Below are positions 8,022 through 17,276 of a stretch of 64,000 nt of DNA, in pieces (within the stretch, counting starts at the first letter, position 1; each line of letters starts with the position of its first letter). A model generated the notes under the pieces. It had not been told where the DNA came from. It made no database searches and worked only from the letters and a program-made list of their open reading frames with translations. The position numbers were made by a program, and so were the translations under genes. The stretch spans positions 372,001 to 436,000 of the forward strand of contig JADJWA010000001.1 of the NCBI GenBank assembly GCA_016716605.1, given 5' to 3'. The DNA comes from Flavobacteriales bacterium. Its GTDB lineage: Bacteria > Bacteroidota > Bacteroidia > Flavobacteriales_F > PHOS-HE28.

Positions 8022-11000
8022 GGCGCACCAAATGTATAGTCGTCAGCGGCGGTTTCCAAGCCTGTAACGCGTTTTGTTTCCGGCTGTTGCACAGGCAGTT
8101 CAATGATCACCACGGTGCCCTGCTGCCGTTCGCTGGGCGAGCCCGACCTTTCCCTAGGCCCGTCAATCCGGATATCGGTCAATTCGAGCCGGCGCAGCAC
8201 ATCGGCCCTGCCCTTTGTGATCTCAATTCCCCTGGAGATATGATCATTCTCCGTGCCCGCCTTGGCTAGCTGGCTCCGCTCCACTCCTATGCCGTCATCC
8301 TCGATTCGCACCACCACGCGGCCGCGCTGCGCTGATGGTTCCGCAGTGATGGCCACATGGCCCTGGCCCTCCATGGGAAGTATGCCATGCCAGATGCTGT
8401 TCTCCACGTAGGGCTGCAACATCATGGCCGGCAAGCGCACCTGCGCGGCATCCACAGCGGGGTCAACCGCAATGGTGTAGCGGAACTTATCCTTGAAGCG
8501 CATGTGCTCCAGCTTCAGGTAGAGCTCAAGCCGTTCCAGTTCCTCCGCTAGGGATGTGGTATCGGTCTGGCTGGCATCAAGGTTCTTCCTGATCAGCTTC
8601 GCAAAACTGGTGAGGTAACGGCTCGCCGTGGCGCGATCCTGCCGGTTGATGTGGAACTGTATGCTGTTGAGCGCATTGAACACGAAGTGGCGGTTCATGT
8701 TGGCGTTGAGGGCCTGCTGCTCCAGCTGCAGCATGCGCGAGCGCAGCACCAGCTGGCGGGTCTTCTCGCGTCGCGATCTGCGCGAAGCGCGGATCCGATG
8801 TATGCCGTACCCCGACGACGCGGCGAGCACGGCGCACAGCGCGAAGAACCACCATCGCGCCCAGTAAGGCGGATCGATCCGGAAGGCGAAAGCGACAGGC
8901 GCGCTCCAAGGTCCGGAGCCTACCGCAGCTGCCACTTCGAAGATGTACTCCCCATGTGGCAGGTTGCTGTACGAGGCGAAGCGTGCATCGGTGGGTGGCA
9001 GCCACTCCGTATCGATGCCGACCAGGCGGTAACGGTAGCGGACGTCTTCAGGCCTGCTGAAGGCCGTCGCAGCGTAATCGAAGGTGATGTAGTGGCGCCG
9101 GTGCCCAACGTGCAGTCCAGCGGGCAATCCGTCCATGTCGAGGCTGTCGCATTGTTCCTTCCAATCGCTTGCTTGAAGGAATGAGCGAACTCCCAGTATC
9201 CGCAGGCCAGGCGGGATTCCTTCGGCGCTTGGCTCTTGGCGCGCGGTGGGCCTCTGATAGAGGACCATTCCGGTTGCACTGCCGAAAAGCATGCGACCCC
9301 GGGTCAATGCTAGGGCGGAATTCAGGTTGAACTCCATTCCGCGCAGGCCATCGCTCATGGTCAGGTGGTGCTGAGCCGAAGGATCGTCCATGATCCGCTG
9401 CGGATCGAAATGGAAGAGACCGTTGTTAGTGCCCGCCCAGATCCATCCAGCCGTGTCAGTGGTCAGGAAGTTGATGTAGTTGGATCCGAAATCATCTCCG
9501 AAGCGAATGGCGCGCGGGCCGGTGCTGAGCATGCAGGTGAGGCCGTTGGCAGTGCCCACCCAACTACGTCCTTGAGCATCGCGTGCCAGGCAAAGAGCGG
9601 TCTGGTCGCTCAGGCCAGCCTTCGCCCCGATGTTGGTGAACCGGCCATCGCGGAAGGTGAAGAAACCCTCATCGCCCGCCAGTTCGAGCCCTCCATCGGG
9701 AGTGGCCATGATCGCACGCACGGACCGGGACGGGCCACCCGGGCCCATTTCCTTGCGCGCGATCGATTCACCCGGCGCGAATGAGAACAAGCCCTCGCGC
9801 GTGCCGCACCAGATCCGGCCATCGGCATCCTGGTGCATGGCGAAAACGCGCGTACCCAGCAGCAGCGGCTCACCGCGCGGGCGCTGCACCAGGCCATCGA
9901 CGATGTGCGCCACTCCTTCGCTCGTGCCGAACCAGAGCGAGCTGTCCCGGTCGAGCAGCCCGCACCAGACCGTATTGTTGGGCAGGCCATCGACGGTGGT
10001 GATCATGGCCATGCCGTCCATCCGGCAGATCCCATTGTCATAAGTGCCGAGCCAAAGGTCACCTTGGGCATCGGCCGTCATGCTCATCACTTGGTCGCTG
10101 CAGATGCCATCCTTCACAGTGAAGGTCACGAGCGCATCGCCGAGGTATCGCAGGGCACCAGCGCCATCGGTGCCCAGCCAGAGATTCCCCTCGCGGTCCT
10201 CGAACGCGAATTGGATGTTGTCGTTGGGCAGGCCCTGATGCACCGTGTACGTGCGCATCCGACCGTCATCGATCATGTTCAGGCCCAACTTGGAACCGAT
10301 CCAAAGCCTACCGCGCCTGTCCTTCAGCAGGCATCTCACGTTGTTCTGCAAAAGGCCGCTCTCCTCATCATGTTCCTCGAGCACGATGCCCTCCGGTGAG
10401 AGGCGGTACAGGCCATTGCCCAGCGTGCCCACCCACCACGACCCGTCGCTATCCTCGGCCAGGGCCTCCACCAGCTTGGGCTCCTCATCGCCTATGGCGA
10501 CATCCACGCAGCGGCCATCGGCGCAGCGGACCAATCCATTGCGGTGGCCCACGAGCAGGGACCCGTCCCGGAGAAGCAACATGGTGCGCACGTTCAGCGC
10601 ATGCTTCGGGTATCCCGCCAGGGGGTGGATGCCGGTGGAGTCGCGCTCATGAACACCGCTTCCATCTGTGCCGATCAGCAGCACCGCCCCTGCCGACGGC
10701 ACCAAACTCAGCACACGCGCGCTGCGCTCGGCTCCAGGCAGGTCCTCTGCAATCAGCCTGCGGCCGCGAACCTGCACGATCGAATGGCCCGAACCGAGCC
10801 AGAGCCGGCCATCGGAGTCCAACGCGATGGCGCTCACCAACGGGTCGGGCAATCCATCCTGCACGGACAGGTTCTGGAAGTCCTGGCCATCGAACCGGCT
10901 CGCCCCGCCCAAGGTGCCGAACCACAGGAAGCCATCGGCATCGTGGGCCATCGCCCTTACCTGGCTCTGGGCAAGGCCGTCGCGCGTGGCCACCTGCCGG

Positions 11001-11068
11001 AAGGCATGCTGCTGCGCCGGGGCGGCGCATGACATAACGATACCGGCGAAGGCGGCACAGGCACGCAT
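8018..11068 (-). CDS. Two-component propeller sensor histidine kinase (LytS-type)
   Basis: A 1016-residue membrane sensor kinase. I use the ATG at 11068; a TTG nine bases upstream is the only alternative. A signal peptide (ending AAPAQQ) leads into a periplasmic region of about 12-14 Reg_prop blades (repeats such as GFLWFGT, GRLWLGS, GNLWLGTDGAGALRY) forming two seven-bladed propellers, then a Y_Y_Y-type beta-sandwich (HRRHYITFDYAATAFS...RYRYRLVG), a single membrane span near residue 740 (WARWWFFALCAVLAASSGYG), a coiled linker and a His_kinase/HATPase module. The phosphoacceptor motif is NRHFVFNALNSIQ; the usual Pro before His is Arg. The ATP-binding motifs PYVENSIWHG and DDGIGV are present. 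It lies 15 bp from the upstream LytTR regulator, its probable partner. The signal sensed is unknown. Confidence 0.9.
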   Translation of the reverse strand: MRACAAFAGIVMSCAAPAQQHAFRQVATRDGLAQSQVRAMAHDADGFLWFGTLGGASRFDGQDFQNLSVQDGLPDPLVSAIALDSDGRLWLGSGHSIVQVRGRRLIAEDLPGAERSARVLSLVPSAGAVLLIGTDGSGVHERDSTGIHPLAGYPKHALNVRTMLLLRDGSLLVGHRNGLVRCADGRCVDVAIGDEEPKLVEALAEDSDGSWWVGTLGNGLYRLSPEGIVLEEHDEESGLLQNNVRCLLKDRRGRLWIGSKLGLNMIDDGRMRTYTVHQGLPNDNIQFAFEDREGNLWLGTDGAGALRYLGDALVTFTVKDGICSDQVMSMTADAQGDLWLGTYDNGICRMDGMAMITTVDGLPNNTVWCGLLDRDSSLWFGTSEGVAHIVDGLVQRPRGEPLLLGTRVFAMHQDADGRIWCGTREGLFSFAPGESIARKEMGPGGPSRSVRAIMATPDGGLELAGDEGFFTFRDGRFTNIGAKAGLSDQTALCLARDAQGRSWVGTANGLTCMLSTGPRAIRFGDDFGSNYINFLTTDTAGWIWAGTNNGLFHFDPQRIMDDPSAQHHLTMSDGLRGMEFNLNSALALTRGRMLFGSATGMVLYQRPTARQEPSAEGIPPGLRILGVRSFLQASDWKEQCDSLDMDGLPAGLHVGHRRHYITFDYAATAFSRPEDVRYRYRLVGIDTEWLPPTDARFASYSNLPHGEYIFEVAAAVGSGPWSAPVAFAFRIDPPYWARWWFFALCAVLAASSGYGIHRIRASRRSRREKTRQLVLRSRMLQLEQQALNANMNRHFVFNALNSIQFHINRQDRATASRYLTSFAKLIRKNLDASQTDTTSLAEELERLELYLKLEHMRFKDKFRYTIAVDPAVDAAQVRLPAMMLQPYVENSIWHGILPMEGQGHVAITAEPSAQRGRVVVRIEDDGIGVERSQLAKAGTENDHISRGIEITKGRADVLRRLELTDIRIDGPRERSGSPSERQQGTVVIIELPVQQPETKRVTGLETAADDYTFGAP

Positions 11069-11080
11069 CGCCGGCAAAGC

Positions 11081-11833
11081 TCAGAATGTATTGATCAATC
11101 CGAGGAAATCGGGGAGCCGCCTGCGCGATACGGGGATCATGGTCCCATTGTCGAGCAGCGCCATGTTGCCCTCGGTGCGGCTGAAGCCCTTGAGGTGCGC
11201 CAGGTTGATGATGTAGCTCTTATGCACGCGGAAGAAGGTCTTGGGGTCGAGATTGTCCTCGAACACACGGATGTGCTTGCTGCTCACGCTGCGCTTGCCA
11301 TCCTTCAGGTGCACCGTGGTGTAGCTATCGCTTGCCTCCAGGTACATGATGTCGTCCTGCTTCAACAGCACCAGCCCATCGCGCCCTGGTATGGCTACGC
11401 GCGTGCTCAGCGGCGATGCGGGATCCTTCAAGAGCGCAGCAATGGCCGAGGGCTGGCTGCCGTTGATCTCGCCCGTGGCTTTGGCCAGCTTCTTCACGGC
11501 GCGCTGCAGCTCTTCATGGTCGATGGGCTTCTCGAGGTAATCGAGCGCATTCTCCTTGAAGGCCTTTAGGGCGAATTCATCATAGGCCGTGGTGAACACC
11601 ACCGGAAGGTCGAGCTCGGCGATGGAGGCCAGCAGCTGGAAACCGTCCTCGCCTGGCATCTTGATGTCGAGGAAGAGCGCATTGGGCTGAAGTTCGTTGA
11701 TTCTCTGCCGGGCCTCTGCCGCACTCCCGGCCTGCCCCACGACCTGCACCTCAGGGCAATGCTCCTCGAGCATCATGCGAAGGTTCTCCCGGGCATCGGC
11801 CTCATCATCAACGATCAACGCGCGCAGTGACAT
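11081..11833 (-). CDS. LytTR-family response regulator
   Basis: A 250-residue response regulator starting at the ATG at 11833 (MSLRALIVDDEADAREN). The receiver domain (residues 1-125) has the acidic pocket DDE, the phosphoacceptor Asp in FLDIKMPGEDGF, the conserved Thr in VVFTTAYDEFALKAF and Lys in LEKPID. After a linker, residues ~150-250 form a LytTR DNA-binding domain (IMYLEASDSYTTVHL, SSKHIRVFEDNL, FFRVHKSYIINLAHL, IPVSRRR). It is the first gene of a three-gene minus-strand unit with the propeller kinase and the small lipoprotein. Phosphotransfer from that kinase should control binding to direct-repeat promoters; the targets are unknown. A TAccTTTT box at 11851-11858 may be its promoter. 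Confidence 0.93.
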   Translation of the reverse strand: MSLRALIVDDEADARENLRMMLEEHCPEVQVVGQAGSAAEARQRINELQPNALFLDIKMPGEDGFQLLASIAELDLPVVFTTAYDEFALKAFKENALDYLEKPIDHEELQRAVKKLAKATGEINGSQPSAIAALLKDPASPLSTRVAIPGRDGLVLLKQDDIMYLEASDSYTTVHLKDGKRSVSSKHIRVFEDNLDPKTFFRVHKSYIINLAHLKGFSRTEGNMALLDNGTMIPVSRRRLPDFLGLINTF

Positions 11834-12276
11834 GGTGTTCTGGTTTGGCGAAAAGGTAGCGTGAAGGCGGCAGATGCGGCTCCAACGACGGCGAGCGGTG
11901 CCGGCTGAACAGGAAACGGCTTTCGAGAGCGGCACTGTTGAAACCACACCTCAAGGAGAAGTTCCGCTACGTTCCGATCAATGACCCAGCCCAATGACCC
12001 GGTCGCTTTGCAAGAAAGGCCGGTCCTCGTTCATCCCATGTTCAACGGCTCGCCATGCCGTTAGCTTAGTGGCGCGGACGAAATGAACCCCTCGTTGCCA
12101 TGCGTACCGACAGCAATTCACTCTGGATCTTCAACGATCAGGGCAGCTAGCCTGCCCATGGGATAGGGTTTGGTTTGGTGGTGGAAGGCCCGGTCGGCGA
12201 GAGCTGATCGGGCCTTCAGCTTTAGAGGAACCCAGTGCATGCACTTCCCGTTACAGGGTTGCTTTCCCGTGAGACC
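11834..12276. other. 443-bp intergenic stretch with a possible short transcript
   Basis: No long coding region is supported here. The left end holds the probable LytTR gene promoter. A TAGCTTAG box at 12063-12070 precedes a 16-codon frame at 12100-12150 (MRTDSNSLWIFNDQGS), and a strong hairpin at 12184-12217 follows. Together they could be a ~140-nt small transcript, a leader for the next gene, or remnants of a decayed gene. Confidence 0.4.
12184..12217 (+). terminator. Strong hairpin, possible terminator
   Basis: GAAGGCCCGGTC (12184-12195) pairs with GATCGGGCCTTC (12206-12217) through 12 pairs including one G-T, with a 10-base loop. The following bases AGCTTTAG are only weakly T-rich. It lies 60 bp before the gene at 12277, so it may end a short upstream transcript or act as a leader structure. 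Confidence 0.4.
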
Positions 12277-12534
12277 ATGACAACCCCGCGATACGAGCTG
12301 CACCTCCGCATCGACCAGATTGAGCGACTGCTCATGTTCGATTACGAGCCGGGCACGGAAGGTGCGCTGTTCGACATCCTCGATGCGAATGGTTCCATCG
12401 TGAAGTCCGGCGACGTCCACGGCCCGATGACGCGCGTTCGCATCACCGACCTCGATGGCGAGGACTATTACCTGATGGTGCTCGACGGTGAGGCTTCAAC
12501 CGTGCAACCCTTCCAACTCCGCCGCGTCGCTTGA
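12277..12534 (+). CDS. Hypothetical small beta-rich protein
   Basis: An 85-residue protein starting at the ATG at 12277 (MTTPRYELHLRIDQIERLLMFDYE). It alternates charged beta-strand-like segments (LMFDYEPGTEGALFDILDANGSIV, TRVRITDLDGEDYYLMVLDG) and ends VQPFQLRRVA, somewhat like the final strand of T9SS sorting domains. There is no signal peptide, membrane span or known motif. Its stop TGA overlaps a TTG that could start a further 50-codon frame, suggesting a small two-gene unit. Function is unknown. Confidence 0.55.
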   Translation: MTTPRYELHLRIDQIERLLMFDYEPGTEGALFDILDANGSIVKSGDVHGPMTRVRITDLDGEDYYLMVLDGEASTVQPFQLRRVA

Positions 12535-12683
12535 CCAGCTCCACACCGATCATCCCTACCTACCGGGCGCTCACCATCGCCGGTACCGTGTTGGAGAAGG
12601 ACGACCAAGGCGAAGCTATCCATGCCTGCGTATCAAACACCACCTTGCCCGCCGAAGCGGAGGTGATCTTCGAGTTGTGCTGA
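12531..12683 (+). CDS. Possible tiny protein coupled to the preceding gene
   Basis: A 50-residue frame with a TTG start overlapping the upstream stop (TTGA). It begins LTSSTPIIPTYRALTIAG and ends EAEVIFELC. Roughly four of five third codon positions are G or C, matching the coding bias of neighbouring genes, and the stop-start overlap is typical of coupled genes. No domain was recognised. It may be a genuine small protein or the remnant of a longer C-terminus. Confidence 0.35.
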   Translation: MTSSTPIIPTYRALTIAGTVLEKDDQGEAIHACVSNTTLPAEAEVIFELC

Positions 12684-12749
12684 CCCACGCCACCCCTCGT
12701 ACCGGTTGCTTCTCGTCGTTGGCCGTTCTGGCCCGCTGAGCCAACTCAT

Positions 12750-12771
12750 GCCTGTCTCGCAAAGGACAGGC
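12750..12771 (+). terminator. Hairpin after the small-gene pair
   Basis: GCCTGTC (12750-12756) and GACAGGC (12765-12771) form a perfect 7-bp stem with an 8-base loop. No T-tract follows, so its role as a terminator is only suggested by its position between two units. Confidence 0.3.
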
Positions 12772-12793
12772 GACCGCCGCGCGCTTCGTCCCT

Positions 12794-12801
12794 TAGCTTT
12801 G
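12794..12801 (+). promoter_or_regulatory. Bacteroidota -7 box (TAGCTTTG)
   Basis: An exact TAnnTTTG match 44 bp before the ALDH-like start. No convincing -33 TTTG is visible at the expected distance. Confidence 0.4.
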
Positions 12802-12845
12802 GCTTCGCCAGACCTCGCCTTCGCCCGGCTACGGCGAACCAGAAC

Positions 12846-13826
12846 ATGAGCAAGATCGTCAGCAGGCCCGCAGCGAAAGCCGATCAGAACGGCCACGCGG
12901 GAAACGGCGCTTCGATGAAGACCGCCGCATCCACTGAGGCCATCGGCGCAAAGCCGGAACGCCTCCCGGTGATGAAGACGTACAAGATCTTCATCGGAGG
13001 CAAGTTCCCGCGCACCGAGAGCGGGCGCTATTATCAACCAAAGGGCACGGACGGCAAGCCGCTCGCGAACATCTGCCGCAGTAGCCGGAAGGATGTGCGT
13101 GATGCGGTGGCGGCCGCACGCAGTGCCTTCGGTGGCTGGTCCGGACGGAGCGCCTTCAATCGCGGTCAGATCCTGTATCGCATCGGCGAAATGCTGGAGG
13201 GTCGCAGCGTGCAATTCATTCACGAGTTGATGTTGCACGGCGCCACGCAGATACAAGCCGAAGCCGAGGTGGTGGCCGCTATCGATCTCTGGATCCACTA
13301 CGCCGGTTGGTGCGACAAATACCAGGCGGTCTTCAGCAGCGTTAACCCCACCAACAGCAGCCACTTCAACTTCAGCGTGCAAGAACCCACCGGCGTGGTA
13401 GGCATCATGGCGGGTGGCGGCAATGGCCTGCTGGAATTGGTGAGCCTCCTCGCCCCGGTGATCACCGGCGGCAACACCTGCGTGGTGGTGGCCAGCGAAA
13501 AGCTTCCACTACCGGCCGTGACTTTCAGCGAAGTGCTCGCCACCTGCGACCTGCCCGGCGGCGTGGTGAACCTGATGACGGGCTTCCGCAGCGAACTGTT
13601 GAAGCCGCTTGTTGCGCACATGGATGTGAACGCGGTGGTGGTTGCTGGAGCTTCGGAGGAAGAACGCGTGATGCTCGAGACAGAAGCCACGTGCAACTTG
13701 AAGCGCGTCGTGTACCCGAAGGTTGATGATGCGGGACATGCGCCTTACGCCATCCTCGACACGCAGGAGGTGAAGACCACCTGGCACCCGATTGAAAGGG
13801 GGCAGGGAGGTGGTGGGAGCTATTGA
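12846..13826 (+). CDS. Aldehyde dehydrogenase-fold protein lacking the catalytic C-terminal part
   Basis: A 326-residue ALDH-superfamily protein. After a charged ~40-residue lead it shows the usual N-terminal strand (KTYKIFIGGKFPRTESGRYY), the helix segment RKDVRDAVAAARSAFGGWSG, the substrate/cofactor turn EPTGVVGIMAGGGNGLLELVSLLAPVITGGNTCVVV and a Rossmann-like stretch (LPGGVVNLMTGF). The active-site Cys region and C-terminal domain of ~480-residue ALDHs are missing. The ending (EVKTTWHPIERG) is not ragged: it matches my memory of short ALDH-like proteins that accompany full ALDH and deoC in some bacteria, so it may be a natural pseudoenzyme partner rather than a truncation. No such partner lies in this window. 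It is upstream of sufC with a 170-bp gap. Confidence 0.75.
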   Translation: MSKIVSRPAAKADQNGHAGNGASMKTAASTEAIGAKPERLPVMKTYKIFIGGKFPRTESGRYYQPKGTDGKPLANICRSSRKDVRDAVAAARSAFGGWSGRSAFNRGQILYRIGEMLEGRSVQFIHELMLHGATQIQAEAEVVAAIDLWIHYAGWCDKYQAVFSSVNPTNSSHFNFSVQEPTGVVGIMAGGGNGLLELVSLLAPVITGGNTCVVVASEKLPLPAVTFSEVLATCDLPGGVVNLMTGFRSELLKPLVAHMDVNAVVVAGASEEERVMLETEATCNLKRVVYPKVDDAGHAPYAILDTQEVKTTWHPIERGQGGGGSY

Positions 13827-13956
13827 CTCCTTGGGCCTTCGATTACTCCGGTTCTGCGATCCGGTGATGACCCTGCCCCTCAACATGGCATGCTTGAGCA
13901 CCTTAATGAGGTCGGATCAGGCAACCCCTTCCGACTACATTTGCGAACCGCCGGAC

Positions 13957-13973
13957 TTTAGAAGTGTTCTAAA
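13957..13973. promoter_or_regulatory. Palindrome upstream of sufC, candidate operator
   Basis: TTTAGAAGTGTTCTAAA is a perfect 7-bp inverted repeat with a 3-base centre, placed 24 bp before the sufC ATG in an AT-rich patch. Its symmetry and position fit an operator for a dimeric regulator of Fe-S assembly, for example an Rrf2/IscR-like or Fur-like protein; the regulator is not identified. Confidence 0.4.
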
Positions 13974-13996
13974 TAGCCGTGTCCGGCGCCAATCAA

Positions 13997-14737
<741 letters not shown>

Positions 14738-14772
14738 ATCTGTAAGGGCGGGAAATTGCCAGCCCCAACGAA

Positions 14773-16038
14773 ATGACAACAACGACCGCCACCGACCCCA
14801 AGGCCAACGTTCTTGCGCTGCTCGAGGGAAGCACCTGGCCCGGCGCCGCCGAAGCACTGGCCCAGGTACACACGCTGCCCGTTCCCACCAGCAAGACCGA
14901 GGCGTGGAAGTACACCCGCGTGGGCAAGCTGTTCAACCTGCCGTGCGCCGCGCCGAAGGGCGATGCGAATGTGGCGCTGCCCGCACGCCTTCCCTTCGAG
15001 GCCACGCGCGTGGTCTTCGCGAACGGGAACTTCCGCGCGGACCTGAGCGATGATCTGAAAGGTCAAAAGGGACTGGTGATCGATAGCCTGAAGCACCACC
15101 TCTCCCACGGCCCGGTGAAGGAGCACTACGGCACGCTGGCACCCACCAGCGAGCGCCTCTTCACCGCCATGAACACCGCTGCGCCAACCGACGGCCTGAT
15201 CCTGCTGGTGACCAAGGGTGTGAAGGTGGAGCGGCCGATCCACGTGCTTCATGTCACCACGTGGGAGCGCCAATTGGTGCAACCGCGTGACCTCTTCATG
15301 CTGCAAGAGGGCGCCGAGGCCGAAGTGATCATCGAGCACATCGCGATGGATACGCCCGAGGCCTTCGTCAACAGCGTGCGCGAGTTCCTGGTGGGCGAGG
15401 GCGCACGCCTCACGGTCCACAAGCTGCAGCACGAGTCCAATGGACCGGCGAACATCAGCTTCGAGGGTGTGCGCGTGGCATCCAAAGGCCACTTCAGCAT
15501 CAGCACCACGACACTGGATGGCGCACTGATCCGCAACGAGGTGAAGGTGTCACTGGCCGGTCCCGAGGCGCATGCCGAACTGAACGGCGTGTACCTGCTG
15601 AACGGTACCACGCACTGCGACAACCACACCTACATCGGTCACGATGTGCCGGACTGCACCAGCGACGAACTCTACAAGGGCATTGTGGCGGGCAAGGGCA
15701 CAAGCGTGTTCAACGGCAAGGTGTACGTGAAGCAGGACGCGCAGCGCACGCGGGCTTACCAGAGCAACGCCAACATCCTGCTGGGCGACGACGCCAAAGT
15801 GTACACCAAGCCCGATCTGGAGATCTACGCCGACGACGTGAAGTGCAGCCACGGGTGCACCATCGGCCGCCTGGACGAGAAGGGCCTGTTCTACCTGCGC
15901 AGCCGCGGGGTGAGCGAGGCCGAGGCGCGCAAGCTGATGGCGCACGCCTTCGTCACCGAGGTGTTGGAGCGTGTGCAGAACGAGGATTGGAAGGCGGTCT
16001 TGACTGAACTTATCGATAACAAACTCGCACAGCTGTGA
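14773..16038 (+). CDS. sufD: Fe-S cluster assembly protein SufD
   Basis: A 421-residue SufD, a scaffold subunit that pairs with SufB and SufC. The N-terminal helical part (KTEAWKYTRVGKLFNL) and the long right-handed beta-helix (repeated short strands ending ...GTTHCDNHTYIGHDVPDCTS) are typical. The C-terminal family block AKVYTKPDLEIYADDVKCSHGCTIGRLDE is intact, including the conserved Cys/His residues, followed by the closing helices (SEAEARKLMAHAFV). It starts 35 bp after sufC; its stop overlaps the GTG start of sufS (GTGA), so translation is probably coupled. Length is normal. Confidence 0.95.
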   Translation: MTTTTATDPKANVLALLEGSTWPGAAEALAQVHTLPVPTSKTEAWKYTRVGKLFNLPCAAPKGDANVALPARLPFEATRVVFANGNFRADLSDDLKGQKGLVIDSLKHHLSHGPVKEHYGTLAPTSERLFTAMNTAAPTDGLILLVTKGVKVERPIHVLHVTTWERQLVQPRDLFMLQEGAEAEVIIEHIAMDTPEAFVNSVREFLVGEGARLTVHKLQHESNGPANISFEGVRVASKGHFSISTTTLDGALIRNEVKVSLAGPEAHAELNGVYLLNGTTHCDNHTYIGHDVPDCTSDELYKGIVAGKGTSVFNGKVYVKQDAQRTRAYQSNANILLGDDAKVYTKPDLEIYADDVKCSHGCTIGRLDEKGLFYLRSRGVSEAEARKLMAHAFVTEVLERVQNEDWKAVLTELIDNKLAQL

Positions 16039-17276
16039 GCAGCAAAGCGGCACCGGTCTCCAGCACGTTCAACGTGGAGGAGCTCCGCGCACAGTTCCCG
16101 ATCCTGAAGGAGCTGGTGCACGGCAAGCCGCTGGTGTACTTCGACAATGCCGCGACCAGCCAGAAGCCGCGCCGTGTGATCAAAGCCGAGAGCGCCTACT
16201 ACGCCACGATCAACGCCAACGTGCACCGCGGTGTGCACACATTGAGCACGAAGGCCACCGAGGCCCAGGAGGCCGCACGCGAAACGATCCGCAAGCACAT
16301 CAACGCCAGGCATGCCCACGAGGTGATCTTCACCAGTGGCACCACGGCGAGCATGAACCTGGCGGCGTTCAGCCTTGGGCAATTGCTGCTGAAAAAGGGC
16401 GATGAGGTGCTCATCTCCGGCATGGAGCACCACGCGAACATCGTTCCCTGGCAACTGGCCTGCGAGCGGCATGGCGCGGTGCTGAAGGTGATCCCGATCA
16501 CGGATAGTGGTGAGTGGGACCTGACACACGTGCCGTTCTCGGACAAGACGCGCGTTCTGGCTGTTTCGCATGTGAGCAACACGCTGGGCACGATCAACCC
16601 GATCAAGGAGCTGATCGCCGAGGCGAAGAAGCGCGGCATCGTCACCGTGGTGGATGGTGCGCAGGCGATCGCGCATCTGAACGTGGACGTGCAGGACCTC
16701 GGCTGCGACCTCTATGCGTTCAGCGGGCACAAGGCCTATGGTCCTACGGGCACGGGCGTGCTCTACGGCCGCGAGGAGCTGCTGGAGCGCATGCCCCCCT
16801 GGCAGGGCGGCGGCGAGATGATCGATGTGGTCACCTTCGAGAAGACCACCTACGCGAAGCTGCCCTTCAAGTTCGAGGCGGGCACGCCGCACATCGCTGG
16901 CATCATCGGCCTGGGCGAGGCCATCCGCTGGATGGAGGATTACGATAAACAGGCCATGGCCGCGTACGAGCACCTGCTGCTGGAGCACGCCACCAAGGAA
17001 CTGCTCACCATCGACGGACTGCGCATCATCGGCACCGCGATGGAAAAGGTGGGTGTCATCAGCTTCGTGATCGACGGCGTACACCACTACGACCTCGGCA
17101 CCCTGCTCGACCAGCAAGGCATCGCCGTGCGCACGGGCCACCACTGCACACAGCCGCTGATGGACCGCTTCGGCGTGAGCGGAACGACGAGGGCGAGCTT
17201 CGCGTGCTTCAATACGATCGCGGAGGTGGAGGTGATGATGGTGGCGATAAGGAATGCGATCAGAATGCTTCGATGA
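16035..17276 (+). CDS. sufS: Cysteine desulfurase SufS
   Basis: A 413-residue group II cysteine desulfurase: a PLP enzyme that takes sulfur from cysteine as a persulfide and hands it to SufE. The start is GTG at 16035 inside the sufD stop. Conserved features: VYFDNAATSQKP near the N-terminus, FTSGTTASMNLAA, the PLP-contact segment VVDGAQAIAHL, the Schiff-base Lys in FSGHKAYGPTGTGVLYG, and the active-site Cys in RTGHHCTQPLMDRFG. Length and motifs are complete. Its stop overlaps the start of a lipoprotein gene (ATGA) that is not a usual suf member. Confidence 0.96.
   Translation: MSSKAAPVSSTFNVEELRAQFPILKELVHGKPLVYFDNAATSQKPRRVIKAESAYYATINANVHRGVHTLSTKATEAQEAARETIRKHINARHAHEVIFTSGTTASMNLAAFSLGQLLLKKGDEVLISGMEHHANIVPWQLACERHGAVLKVIPITDSGEWDLTHVPFSDKTRVLAVSHVSNTLGTINPIKELIAEAKKRGIVTVVDGAQAIAHLNVDVQDLGCDLYAFSGHKAYGPTGTGVLYGREELLERMPPWQGGGEMIDVVTFEKTTYAKLPFKFEAGTPHIAGIIGLGEAIRWMEDYDKQAMAAYEHLLLEHATKELLTIDGLRIIGTAMEKVGVISFVIDGVHHYDLGTLLDQQGIAVRTGHHCTQPLMDRFGVSGTTRASFACFNTIAEVEVMMVAIRNAIRMLR

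Noticed and set aside
12118..12420. Open frame on the minus strand across the small-gene region
   Set aside because: It crosses the hairpin and the reverse of a gene with better codon bias; no motif.
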